Origin: Muraenolepis orangiensis
Lineage: Eukaryota; Chordata; Actinopteri; Gadiformes; Muraenolepididae
Assembly: GCA_027704905.1 (NCBI GenBank)
Contig: CM051020.1
Location: forward strand, 7,622,835-7,686,834
Length of the DNA stretch: 64,000 nucleotides
Reading direction: 5' to 3'
Shown piece by piece: positions 36,462-46,020 of this stretch (the stretch's first letter is position 1; every line of letters begins with the position of its first letter). A model generated the notes under the pieces. That model saw only the letters and a program-made list of their open reading frames with translations, did no database searches and was not told where the DNA came from. A program made the position numbers and the translations under genes.

Positions 36462-37860
36462 CTTGGTTTAAGTTACCAAGAACAGCACTAGATGTTTTAT
36501 TCTCTGCAATGCTGCAGATCTTTCTATTCAGAAACTTTCATTAACATAAAATCTGTGATTAAAACTCCCTACCTGAGTGCCTCTGAGCCCAAGAAGCAAA
36601 GAATGTGCTACTATTTCAACCCTTTGAGGAATAGACGCCACCACCAACCTAAATGAAGCTCTCGACATTTCATCTTAATCTGCCGTCATTGCATTGATAA
36701 ACTGAAGCACAGGGGGTCGACTTATTCTTAGAAGCGTCATAATCTATTAGCTGAGAGGGGGAGCTGGTTCATTATCCAAGAGTGTTTCGGGTTCGACCCA
36801 ATAAGCTTGGCCCATTCCCTTCAGTGGGTTAAGGAAGTGGGCCAGAGCCTTATCGCTTATCAACAAGCCTCCTCTACCGCTCTGCTAATAAGTGAGCTGT
36901 TCTGTGTACAGAACTATATGAATTAGAAATAGAGAAAAGAAAATTATTCAACGTAACATGAAGGTTGAGAAAGAAACTCCAAAGTATAAACTAAATATCT
37001 ATCTATATACACACATATAGAGTTGTAGAAATGAAAATGCACTCTCAATGAATTCCCTATCACAAGTTGACCCAGGGCTACGGTTAGCATAGGTAGCGTT
37101 AACTGTCGAAGAACAGTCATTCTGTTACTGTTTAACAGTCAGCATGCATCCGTATGCAATCGGAGTGCCTCGCGTTCGGTACACTTTTGTACTCCAACTT
37201 CAGAGAAGTCCACAACATTACTAATATAACTGCGAAGGTCGTGGGGTCAGCAAGCAACCATACTGTGTTCAGCGTGCTGATGAGAAAAGACACTCACCGC
37301 CTTCTCTGTTTGGGAGAGAAACATACAACTGTATTCCCAAGCCCGCATACAAGGACGAGATGTACATTTGGGTGTTTTTAGATTTTTTTTAATCGATTAT
37401 TCTTCCATCCCGACAGTTTTGTGTCTTTATCACTGCCACCAGGAGGTTATGCTTTCTCCTCGTCTTTCTGTCTTTCTGTCTGTATGCGGCATGGTTCTTG
37501 AAGTTGAGCACGGAATTTGGTGGGTAGGTTGGTTAAGGTGAACTTTTCATGCCAATCGGCCAAAAGGGGGGATGTGACATATCACAAAAAGGTACATAAC
37601 TTACAATACATTTGCATAACGCAAAACAAAAATATATATACTGAAAGTTTAAATACATACAATTTCATATAGCACTTTTCTGGACACCGAAGGCACTTTA
37701 CAGACAGGGTCAAATTACACACACAGTAAAATCATTGCATTGTTACATAGATTAAATTAAGACAGATAAGATAGATCAAATAAACAAAAATCATTATCAA
37801 TTTTGAGTCATGGGATAGAGGTGAGGTTGTTTAGCAGGGGAACGACAGTTTGAAGAGGTG
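36460..37860. other. Unique AT-rich sequence
   Basis: No gene recognised. A SINE tail remnant on the minus strand may lie at 37,668-37,720 ('atagcacttttctggacacc'). A stretch at 36,640-36,860 with 'tttcgggttcgaccca' has a B-box-like word but no full SINE. Confidence 0.45.
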
Positions 37861-37867
37861 GGTCTTG

Positions 37868-38315
37868 AGAGCCAGTTTGAAGAATGGTCGGGTGGTTGTT
37901 TAAAGGACGGTAGGGTGGTTGTTAGAAGGATGGTAGGGTGGTTGTTTGAAGGACAGTATGGTGGTTGTTTGAAGGATGGTAGGGTGGTTGTTAGAAGGAT
38001 GGTAGGGTGGTTGTTTGAAGGACGGTAGGGTGGTTGTTTGAAGGATGGCAGGGTGGTTGTTTGAAGGATGGTAGGGTGGTTGTTTGAAGGACAGTATGGT
38101 GGTTGTTTGAAGGATGGTAGGGTGGTTGTTTGAAGGATGGTAGGGTGGTTGTCTGAAGGATGGTCGGGTGGTTGTTTGAAGGATGGTAGGGTGGTTGTTT
38201 GAAGGATGGTAGGGTGGTTGTTTGAAGGATGGTAGGGTGGTTGTTTGAAGGATGGTAGGGTGGTTGTTTGAAGGATGGTCGGGTGGTTGTTTGAAGGATG
38301 GTCGGGTGGTTGCCT
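37868..38315. repeat. 23-bp minisatellite, ~19 copies
   Basis: Unit GAAGGATGGTAGGGTGGTTG plus TTT, with 'ggacagta', 'ggatggtc', 'gttaga' and 'gtctga' variants arranged in a partly repeated order (higher-order structure). The 187-codon minus-strand frame (NHPTILQTTTLPSFKQP repeats) exists because three 23-bp units equal 69 bp. It has no other sign of being a gene. Confidence 0.96.
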
Positions 38316-38940
38316 GAGAGATGTGGATGGGGAGGGCGTTACAGAGGGAGGGTGCTGCAACTGAGTTAACTATAAGTTAATTAATGCCTCACAATCCTCA
38401 TTGCAAATGCAGCTAAATATAATTTTGAGTCATCTTGAACTACACTCTTTAGTGTACTGTCTCTCCTATATATTTTCTTTTTTTATGGCTTATTTATTGT
38501 ATTATAAGCCTTACACAGGATCACAAAGAAACTGTCCTGGTCCATTTGGAGATGGACCCAGGAGGTTCTTTCCTTAAAGACACATGAGGTCACTTCCTGT
38601 CCTGAAAAACCAAGGACACAGCCTCAAAACTATGTCATCAATCTTGAGAGTGTCCTACTGCCCTTCAGGTCAGATGGGGGGCATGGTGGTGGTGACAAAA
38701 TGGCTGCTAGCCAAGGGGTATTTGAAGAAAGAATAAGACATCGCCTCGGGTTACTTCAACAATTCACCAATTCAAGTCTCAAATTCTTAGGTTCAAATAA
38801 ATGTTTGAAGACATATAATAATGTATCAAGTCGTGTCTGGGGGATTTCCTGGTGTGGTTTTAACAAAATAAAAGATTCTGAGTGTATTTAGAATAATGCT
38901 AAGGGAAGTTCACTACACAGTCACATTGCCCAGGTCGAAA
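38316..38940. other. Unique sequence
   Basis: No gene recognised. 'tcacattgcccaggtcgaaaaccac' precedes the GT tract. Confidence 0.45.
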
Positions 38941-38943
38941 ACC

Positions 38944-38945
<2 letters not shown>

Positions 38946-39025
<80 letters not shown>

Positions 39026-39050
39026 TGTGGGTGGGTGGGTGGGTGGGCGG
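38946..39050. repeat. (GT)n then (GTGG)n microsatellite
   Basis: About 37 GT units followed by GTGGGTGG repeats, ending 11 bp before a hAT terminus. Confidence 0.96.
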
Positions 39051-39374
39051 GTGGTCATAACCAGGGGCGGACTGGGTACCGGGAGTTTTCGAGGTGGTAA
39101 TCAGTATAAAAAAAACTGCAGCAAGTACCTAGACGACCCACAGCATTGTGGCCAATGGCCCACAAGGTGGGGTGGGCCTTTAATATGATAGCCTTAGATC
39201 GTTTCACTAGTAGGGGCTGGCCAATTAACTCTGTTCCACGTGGGTTTGTCCCACCCCTTTCCCTTCAGCTGTTGGCTGTCACCTGTCAATCAGACACTGC
39301 CTGCACGGAGAAAAACATGTGGCCACATTGGCTGTGTACCTAAGCTAGGCTAGGCAAGTTGTTTGTGTGGTGAA

Positions 39375-39548
39375 ATGGAGCTTCCTAAACATGCTACAAA
39401 GCGTAATGGTGGTGCTGAAAAGCAAAGGGAGAAGAAAAGGAAGTCGCTTGAGGCAGATGACGCAACATTTTCATTTGGACACATTAGTATGAACGTTTTT
39501 CGTGCTATAATTATTTATTTTCCCAGCATGCTAGTCATTTCAAATTGA
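39375..39548 (+). pseudogene. hAT (ZMYM1-like) transposase N-terminal fragment
   Basis: The frame starts MELPKHATKRNGGAEKQREK and continues with a Lys/Arg-rich KRKSLEADDA segment. The motif K-x-x-G-A-E-K-x-x-E-K-K-R-K is typical of the start of fish hAT transposases annotated as zinc finger MYM-type protein 1-like. After about 35 residues the similarity ends and the frame runs into non-coding sequence. The DNA-binding, RNase-H-like and hATC regions are all missing. The position 313 bp inside the left terminus fits. Confidence 0.5.
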
Positions 39549-39884
39549 ATCTCAAAGCTATCTGTTTCAACATGGAAAGCATAGTAGTATAGTAATATAA
39601 GTATTCACCCCCTAGCACAGTCCAAATAAATATATATATATATTCATTGCATAAGTATTCATACCCTTTGTCATGGCTAACCCACATTAATTCATGTTTG
39701 GTATTTGGTTGCATATCCTTTGCATGCCATGACCTCCTGATGTCTGTGATACATCAACCTTAAAATATTATACATATACTATATTCAAGTATGTTCTCTT
39801 AAAAGCAATATTATAACCTGTGTTTTTGAATGGGTGCCTATGGGAATTGGGTGGGGGTACTAGATTAAACTGTCAATGATGCTG

Positions 39885-40220
39885 GTACCCGGTTGTGCAG
39901 CATCCATACAAGGACTACCAGGTTTAAGGATAGTTTTTATCCACAGGCAGTGCGCCTACTGAACTGCTAGGAGTCCTGCCACTTTCATAACAATGTCATT
40001 AACATTACACTTACATACTTTGGTGGATGCTTTTAAAGATTTTTGTAAAACAAACAAACATGTACATTCAACACATGTAAATATCATTTAACAGTGACTT
40101 TGCTGCTCTTTTTTAGTTTATTTTTATTGTATATATTATTTATATTTGTATGGTATTGTTTTGTAGATGTATACTGCTGGAGGGAATGGGGAGTAAGTAT
40201 TCCAATGTACCTTTTGCAAT
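39885..40220 (+). mobile_element. LINE 3' end inserted in hAT element
   Basis: Begins with the last codons of a LINE ORF: RTTRFKDSFYPQAVRLLNC then TAG at 39,968. It continues through the family blocks to 'ggagggaatggggagtaagt' and a weak tail. Family ORFs end with an R-F-x-x-S-F-x-P-x-A-V-R-L-L-N motif, which supports an L2/CR1-like origin for all CTTGAAT-tail copies in the window. Confidence 0.7.
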
Positions 40221-40369
40221 TGGCCAATCAAATTATGACGTAAAAAACTTTTTTGTCAAATAACCTGACATTTTTTCTAGCAGCCACTGCCTCCCCATCC
40301 AAGCCCTCTGGAGAGAGGGCCGGTAAGGTTACAATTCCTGGGCTGCTTTTTTGCCCCAGTCAGCCCCTG

Positions 40370-40930
40370 CTTTCATCCCAGCTCCTTACAGAGTTCTACA
40401 TGTACCAATGGGTTTTCTAGTGGAGCCTGTATTCATATTTAATGTTGTATTAAACATGAAGCATGTTGTACCTCTTCTTCACCCACCAGAGCCCATTAAC
40501 CCTCTTCATCGTCAGATTTAATATAGAATAAGTTACTAATATTATTAGCCTAAACTGTACAGGTCAACGCTGTGTGATTATGAATATGTGGTTATGTTTG
40601 TTGTGTCGGGAAGAAATATTAATGTAACATGTCACTGTCTATTAAGATTTAATAATGCGTCTGCTTTCTGTTAATTATAGTTATTTTTAATTAATTTTTA
40701 ATTATATTACTGTCCTATGAACTGGCCTCTGAATCTGAATCTGAATATACTTACTGTTGTGGCACATTTCCCGTCTGGAAATATAAAGTACATATTTTCT
40801 TGAATCACAAATCAAGGTGAACGTGTTTTTTGTAGTTTAAACAGACACACCTCATCTCCCATCGTGCTCTGCTCCTATCAGAGCCTTACCTTGTGTGTTT
40901 CGTCTCTATTGGTTGACCTGTGACCTCTAC
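40370..40930. other. AT-rich sequence partly shared with 45.4-45.54 kb
   Basis: Segment 40,540-40,690 ('gcctaaactgtacaggtcaa', 'gtctattaagatttaa') matches the reverse complement of about 45,375-45,520. It is therefore a piece of a dispersed element. 40,830-40,930 resembles a promoter ('ctctattggttgacctgtga', with an ATTGG/CCAAT-type box) directly before the emc3-like start codon. Confidence 0.5.
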
Positions 40931-41087
40931 CATGGCGGCTTCCAAGCTGCTGCTGGACTCCAGTATCAGGGGATCACCTTCTTCATGTGTGTGCTGCGTG
41001 ACTAGGTCAGCTGCTCCTCAACAGCGACCAGAAGATGGACCTGGAGCAGGTCTCTGACAGGTTACTCTGTCATCTCAATGTTGATAT

Positions 41088-41165
41088 GATTGTGTAGTCT
41101 AGTGGTTAGGGAGTTCCACTCTCAGCCAGACTCTGGGTTTGATCCTATTCTGTGTTTACAAAATC
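41088..41165 (+). mobile_element. tRNA-like SINE head
   Basis: 'tgtgtagtctagtggttagg' (A-box-like) followed by 'gactctgggtttgatcc' (B-box-like), with no recognisable SINE body. It lies in what would be an intron of the emc3 relic. Confidence 0.55.
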
Positions 41166-41227
41166 ATCAAATGTTTACTATAGTTTGTCAAAATTGTGTT
41201 AATACTTATGTTTAAAGTGAATGCAAT

Positions 41228-41610
41228 ATATCCATCCATCATCTACTGCTTATCCGGGTCGGGTCGCGGAGGTAGCAGCTTCAGCAGGGGACTTCCCTCT
41301 CCCTGGCAACATTAACCAGCTCTGACTTGGGGATGCCGAGGCGTTCCCAGGCCAGTGTGGAGATGTCACCCCACCTGTACCTTGGTCTGCCCCGTGGTCT
41401 CTTCCCAGCTGGATGTGCCTGGAAAACCTCCCTCGGGAGGCGACCAGGAAGCATCCTTACTAGATGCTCGAAGCACCTCAACTGGCTCCTTTGTACGCGA
41501 AGGAGCAGCGGCTCTACTCCGAGTCTCTCACGAGTGACTGAGCTTCTCACCCTATCCCTCAGGGAGATACTAGCCACCCTCCTGAGGAAACTCATTGCCT
41601 GTATTCACGA
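41228..41610 (-). mobile_element. LINE C-terminal ORF plus 3' end, minus strand
   Basis: A 104-codon minus frame (41,281-41,595) includes RCFEHLVRMLPGRLPREVF and RPRGRPRYRWGDISTLAW. This is the typical C-terminal H-L-V-R-M...G-R-P-R-x-R-W region of a widespread fish LINE. The 3' side on the minus strand has the 'gacccggataagcagtagat' end. Two diverged relatives sit in the inverted duplication (44.0 and 48.3 kb). It is truncated and not functional. Confidence 0.75.
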
Positions 41611-41628
41611 TATCGTCCTTTCGATCAT

Positions 41629-41735
41629 GTATATATATTTATATATATATTTTTTTTATTATTATTATTTTTTATATACAGTATATAGCTAGCAAAATAC
41701 ACACTTTGATAATATATTATATATATATGTATTGT
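41629..41735. repeat. AT-rich low-complexity tract
   Basis: TATATA/TTATTA-rich DNA between the LINE fragment and the second emc3 exon remnant. Confidence 0.8.
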
Positions 41736-42204
41736 GTTAATAATTTGTATTCATTAATGTTGTATAGTTGTTAGTATATTAGTATAAAGTTATTGTATAA
41801 TGGTATAATTCTATCAATTTGCTTCCTGTGTGAAGCTGCTGACCAATCACAGGTCCTGCAGGACCGGATGACCGGCACTGCCATGGGGATGCCCCCTTAA
41901 CCCAACAAGGATTTTAAGGTAAGGTGACGTTTCATTATTTTAAATATAATAACGTAGTGATTTTTTGATTTTGAGTATCAAGTAGTGTAATAGCTGTTCT
42001 ATCTAATATTGTAGTAGCTAGGTAGTCGTACCTATTATCTAATATTATTAGAGTATATAGAGTTAGTATAGTAGTACCTTGTAGTGTAGTGTTTATTGCA
42101 GTACCTTGCGTCAATCACAGTATAACCTAGTGTTTACTGTAGTACCCGTGTTGTAGGGTTGTGCTGTAGTACCTAGGGTTGTTCTGTACCTGGTATTGTA
42201 GTGT

Positions 42205-42316
42205 CTCTGTTTCCCCACCAGATACTGCTTTAGTAAATCACTTTACTGTGTGTCACTTTATGTGGCCTTTCTCTCTCCCTCTGTGGCATTTATATATATA
42301 TATATATATATATATA
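42205..42316 (-). repeat. Partial tandem copy of the inverted-duplication end, plus (AT)n
   Basis: 42,205-42,290 ('ccaccagatactgctttagt', 'cctttctctctccctctgtg') repeats the segment at 42,435-42,515 in the same orientation but more diverged. (AT)n follows at 42,291-42,316. It is an older, truncated third copy of the ORF-bearing sequence. Confidence 0.75.
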
Positions 42317-42354
42317 CTAGCTGAATTCCTCCTCATTCAAAAGTTCCATGGTCT

Positions 42355-42627
42355 TTAACCACATCCATGACTGCCAGTCACCTCATAGCTGGCACTAAAC
42401 GAACTAAACAATGACATGATCCTCCTTTTGACTGTCTGTTTCCCCTCCAGATACTGCCTCAGTAAATCACTTGACTCTGTGGCCTTTCTCTCTCCCTCCT
42501 CCCCCCCTGTGGCAGCTGGTGGTGGAGCTGGGGTAGCTGGGGTAGCTTGAGTGCCATCTCCTTCACTCTCACTATGGAATTGGACTTTGTGCTCCTCTAG
42601 ATTACTGTATGACCTGTTCAAAGTCAC
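42355..42627 (-). CDS. Conserved ~80-90 codon ORF of the inverted duplication, left copy
   Basis: A 90-codon frame beginning MTLNRSYSNLEEHKVQFHSE, with an Ala/Pro/Thr-rich centre, then SSDLLRQYLEGKQTVKRRIM and a final segment different from the other copy. Compared with the copy at 49,349-49,594, the central ~190 bp differ at only two bases, both synonymous (ACC/ACA Thr and TTT/TTC Phe), although flanks differ more. I do not recognise the family. The acidic, low-complexity start and basic helix-like end could be an N-terminal fragment of a hAT-type protein. It may equally be an element ORF remnant without function. Confidence 0.4.
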   Translation of the reverse strand: MTLNRSYSNLEEHKVQFHSESEGDGTQATPATPAPPPAATGGEEGERKATESSDLLRQYLEGKQTVKRRIMSLFSSFSASYEVTGSHGCG

Positions 42628-43444
42628 TATTAATGGGCCTTACTACGGTCATAATAGGCATGCTCTGATAATCAGTACATATTTATTAATCACATTAAAG
42701 TAAATGAGTAAATAGCACAAATTAAGTGTCACAATTGTTACACACAATTGATACACAAAAAAATATATTTAATTTTGTCCCTCACCTTGAGTTCATAGCA
42801 GCCTAAAGGTATTATTAAATGTGTCGTCGTTTCTCCCTGGTTGATGTCGAGGAAAACATCCATGTACTTCCATCAACGTCTGCACTGCCTTCCGTTTACT
42901 CTTTGTGTCTTTGTCTTCTGTTCTTTTTCTCACAAGTTCTTCTTTTTTAGCTTCCTAGGCTAAAATAATGATAATCAATATGTTAACAGGCCAACTGTCA
43001 CTGAAACACAACTTGTTGAAAAGGAATGACTAGAAAGAACTAATGACTCAGGTTGACGCATTGCAATACATAATGTTAGCTGTATTGGCCAAAAAACACC
43101 GTCTCAAATCAGTTTGAGATCATTGTGTTGTAACTTAGTGTCAGCTGAGTGCTGTGAAACATGAACAATTAGTTCCTTCGCCATTTTTGCTAACATAGAG
43201 AAAATAGTGACGGTGTGAAGGCTAAGTGATTGTGATTGGCTGAAATGATTTATTGACATCAAACATTTGCTTCACTGCGATTTAAAATATTCCATTTTTT
43301 ATTAAATTATAGAAATAATCAAACTGCCTTTTTCAAAATGGAAATTGTATTGTATGTGAACAGTTCCATGTTTTTTTTTCTTCGTCTTTTTCTAGCTTAG
43401 AAAATTATTTTCCAGAATAATTGCATTTAAGAATCAATGTATCT

Positions 43445-44022
43445 CATAATTGTAACAGAGATTGTTAGAACCCAAATGCAGCACACACTGGACACCAGGA
43501 ACAGTCTGTGATCATTTCATATAAAGATCACAGATGAGCAGGTACAAGGCAAAACAGAATGGCGAGTACGATGTCCACATAGACAAACCCAAAAGAAGCA
43601 GGCAGAAGTGTAGTCCCGGTGTGGCAGAAGATCGGGATCCAGGGTAGGTAGATCGAGGAAAGGCTGGTTTGGGAAACAGATGAGACGGGTCCAGGGCAGG
43701 AAGAGTCCGGAAACGGGCGAGACAGGCAGGTCCAAGGCAGGCAGGGTCGGCAACGGGAAATAAGTCTGGGAGTAATCGCTGGAGAGTTTGGCATTATTCA
43801 AGTACAATCTGGTGACGAGTGGGTGAACAGGGGTATGCTTAAATAATAGACTGATTGGTAATGCCCCGCAGCTGCAGGCAAAAACTAATGAGGGGGTGTG
43901 GCTATCTGGTAGTGTGTAGTGGGAGCAAGGAGACTGGAAGGCGGAACGTGATTAGGGGGCGTGGCTATCTGGTCGAGTGCAGTGGAAGCGCGGTGACAGG
44001 AATGCAGACTGTGACCGTATCC
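43445..44022. mobile_element. ~578-bp insertion in left arm, unclassified
   Basis: Absent from the right arm, where the empty site reads 'catgtatcttagtggagtgt' in reverse complement. Here the 'tgtatct' at 43,438 and a second 'gtatcc' at 44,017 flank the insert and may be an imperfect target duplication. The insert begins near 'gttagaacccaaatgcagca', includes 'ggtccagggcaggaagagtc'-type G/A-rich sequence, and holds an 80-bp tandem duplication ('gtggctatctggt', 43,895-43,985). It resembles long-terminal-repeat-like or non-autonomous fish repeats. Class unknown. Confidence 0.6.
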
Positions 44023-44034
44023 TGTGAAGGATAG

Positions 44035-44345
44035 TGTTTGCACATCAACCAGCTCTGACTGGGGGATCCCAAGGTGTCCCAAGGCCATCGTGGAGATGTA
44101 ATCACTCCACCTGTACCGTGGTCTGCCCCATAGCCTACTCCCAGCTGGAGGTGCCTGGGAAACCTCCCTGTGACCAGGCATAGACCAGGAAGCATCCTTA
44201 CTAGATGCTCGAAGCACCTCTACCGGCTCCTTTCTGTGCGAAGGAGCAGTGCCGCTACTCCCAGTCTCTCACGGGTGACGGAGCTTCTCACCGTATCCCT
44301 CAGGGAGATACCAGCCATCCCTCTGCTCAGCCAAGAAAGGGTTCA
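44035..44345 (-). mobile_element. LINE C-terminal fragment in left arm
   Basis: A minus-strand frame with GRPRYRWSDYISTMALGHLG and GIPQSELVDV, homologous to 41,281-41,595. It contains frame breaks. The same fragment is present at the matching place of the right arm, so it predates the duplication. Confidence 0.7.
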
Positions 44346-44554
44346 AGTGACACTGCTGTCTATATGTTATATACGATTATTATTTTTATAAAAGGTGAAA
44401 TAAAGCATTGCTAGATACTACAGTACTAAATAGATGTTAACAGCCCAATAAGTCACACACCTAGTAAGTAAGAACTGACTATGGTTACTAACATATGGAC
44501 TAAGGGCTATGGGTGCTGCAATAGAATACCATCCACAGCAATCCAAGTAATCTG

Positions 44555-44639
44555 TATGTATGTATGTATGTACACCTTGTAAGTCGCTTTGAATAAAGCG
44601 TCTGCCAAATGTCCTAAACGTAAATGTAAATGTAATCTG
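44555..44639 (+). mobile_element. 77-bp truncated SINE/LINE tail with 8-bp target duplication
   Basis: The insert 44,555-44,631 ('gtaagtcgctttgaataaag', 'cgtctgccaaatg', AAATGT tail) is flanked by GTAATCTG at 44,547-44,554 and 44,632-44,639. The right arm (about 48,100) has a single GTAATCTG at this place and no insert, which gives an empty-site comparison inside one sequence. Confidence 0.88.
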
Positions 44640-44759
44640 CATACCAAAAGCCACACTAACCCACCACTACATTGCTAAGCTTACTGAATATGTATTATGG
44701 ATATGTTGGTAGGCTACAGATGCAAAATGATGCTTATCCCTACCAGCTTCTTAATTAAA

Positions 44760-44812
44760 GAAATTAAAATAATAATAAGTAGCTTTGGATAAAAATGTCT
44801 GCTAAATGCCTA
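44760..44812 (+). mobile_element. Second SINE/LINE tail remnant, shared by both arms
   Basis: 'gtagctttggataaaaatg' and 'tctgctaaatgcctaaatag' match a common fish V-SINE/L2-type 3' end. The reverse complement is present at 47,950-47,990 in the other arm, so this insertion predates the duplication. Confidence 0.6.
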
Positions 44813-45674
44813 AATAGTTCAACAGTAGAGAGAGAATAAGAATTTGTACATGAAGTGTAAACAGTGTCAGATGTAATTGTCTGATTGCTAACTAAATTAA
44901 TCAAAGATGCCGTGGGTGAGGGTCATTTACAATCTCTTCAGAATGCTGAAATAGCCTACCGTTCAAACCAGCCTGTTGACACAAGATCACAACACAGTTC
45001 CATTAGACTATTTAGCCTTTTCTATTTACCAGCTCGAATGGACACTTCAACCGGAATGGACCCTGAAATGAATAGACGCCACAGCATCAAGCGAGCTACA
45101 GCCAAGCTGTGTGTCCACTTTGGAACTGTCCACTATTGTACCATGTGGTGTTTTCTGCTACCTGTTTTCCCAACCCGGCGAGACAAAATACAACAAATGT
45201 CTGAACTTCAGTAATGTCCAGGAGCACACTGGGGCCAAAAAGCAATGGAATTAGTACCCGACTACCCCTGTACCCCCACTGTCCAGGGGGCGGAGATGGG
45301 GAGGCAGCGGCTGCCTAACATTTATTATGTTTTTTAATACGGCAGATAAAAGTGTATAGATAAAAGACAACACTACAATTAACAGATAGTAGACGCATAT
45401 TTAAATCTTAATAGACAGCGACGTGTCAACGTTATTTCTTGTCAACGTTATTCCCCCACACAACAAACACAATCACACATTCATCATCGCACAGCGTTGA
45501 CCTGTACAGTTTAGGCTGATCCTATAGGAGTGTTTCTCGTCACGTCACAGCCAAAGTCGCGTGGTGTTTTTATGTGTTTCCGGTTGGCAAAAAGTGACGC
45601 AGGACATTGTAATTAACTTTGGGAATGAATGGGAACTGCCAGAAAAATGTATCATTGTCATCGTTTTAGGTATA

Positions 45675-45815
45675 ATGCCAGCAAGTTGTTGTGTTATTGG
45701 TTGCACAAATCAGTTCAAAGGGATTGTGGTATACGTTTCCTGAAGATTCCAGAACGAGAACCAAAGCGAGAGGTCTGGAAAAATGCAATTCGGGTCAGTC
45801 GCGACTCTGCGGTAA
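45675..45815 (+). pseudogene. THAP domain fragment, frameshifted
   Basis: The frame from ATG 45,675 reads MPASCCVIGCTNQFKG, the C-x-x(x)-x-x-C start of a THAP zinc finger. A shift then moves to GIRFLKIPEREPKREVWKNAI, matching the F-x-x-I/F-P...W-x-x-A-I part of the domain. THAP is a C2CH zinc-dependent DNA-binding fold found at the N-terminus of P-element and ISL2EU-type transposases and their domesticated relatives. The C-terminal Cys-x-x-His and AVPTIF parts are lost; sequence after 45,815 is a LINE tail. Confidence 0.75.
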
Positions 45816-45832
45816 TAATTATAATAATAATA

Positions 45833-46020
45833 CTCAAGATTCAAGATTTTTATTGTCCATATGCAATGTATGTAAAGTACAACGAAATGCTAACTCCCCA
45901 TCTCCCCTTCCGCAGTTTAAGTAATAGTGCTTTTCTAAAACACTAAAGGCTATATATATATAAAGATACTGTACACAATACAAAAAGAACAATAAAGAGA
46001 CTGATGGATGATATGTACAT
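45833..46020 (-). mobile_element. LINE 3' tail nested in THAP element, minus strand
   Basis: The CAAGATTCAAGATT tail at 45,836 marks the 3' end. Family blocks follow to 'gactgatggatgatatgta'. It lies between the THAP fragment and the 46.02-46.24 kb segment. The same family occupies the matching junction at 61,630-61,795, including 'cttcctgtcaggt' on its other side. Confidence 0.7.

Larger units (their letters stand above)
39062..40369 (+). mobile_element. hAT-type element with nested LINE tail
   Basis: The left end CAGGGGCGGACTGGG at 39,062 is matched by an imperfect inverted right end CCCAGTCAGCCCCTG at 40,355-40,369. Inside is an N-terminal transposase-like fragment (39,375-39,548), then A/T-rich DNA and a LINE tail insertion (39,885-40,220). 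The flanking octamers (GTCATAAC and CTTTCATC) do not match, so a clean 8-bp target duplication is not seen. The copy may be rearranged. It is non-autonomous, since the catalytic and dimerisation regions are absent. Confidence 0.6.
40932..41918 (+). pseudogene. emc3: emc3 (ER membrane protein complex subunit 3) relic
   Basis: Two exon remnants are visible. The first (40,932-41,059) starts taccATGG and reads MAASKLLLDSSIR. After a deletion of about 25 bp that removes first-membrane-segment residues it reads ITFFMCVLRD, and after another shift QLLLNSDQKMDLEQVSD, ending at the potential donor GACAG|GTTACT. The second (41,836-41,918) reads AADQSQVLQDRMTGTAMGM, has one stop (TAA at 41,898), then PNKDFK and a donor AAG|GTAAGG. 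Both match EMC3, the YidC/Oxa1-like insertase subunit of the ER membrane protein complex. The middle exons, with the conserved transmembrane core, are absent; a SINE and a LINE fragment occupy the gap. Exon-intron borders imply a decayed DNA-level duplicate, not a processed copy. Confidence 0.8.
42320..45260 (-). repeat. Left arm of ~7.3-kb inverted duplication
   Basis: Read on the minus strand, this aligns in order with 47,560-49,640. Anchors: hAT-like end (45,221-45,249 / 47,572-47,594), 'acggtaggctatttcagc' region (44,940 / 47,780), LINE fragment (44,040-44,345 / 48,325-48,625), and ORF (42,355-42,627 / 49,349-49,594). This arm is longer because it carries two insertions, at about 43,445-44,022 and 44,555-44,639. 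The arms are clearly diverged in most places. Confidence 0.85.

Noticed and set aside
37797..38360. 187-codon ORF with NHPTILQ/SFKQP repeats
   Set aside because: It is produced by a 23-bp minisatellite whose three-unit period is in frame. No non-repeat coding sequence is attached.
44885..45214. 109-codon ORF in the left arm
   Set aside because: The matching right-arm sequence does not keep the frame, and no domain is recognisable.
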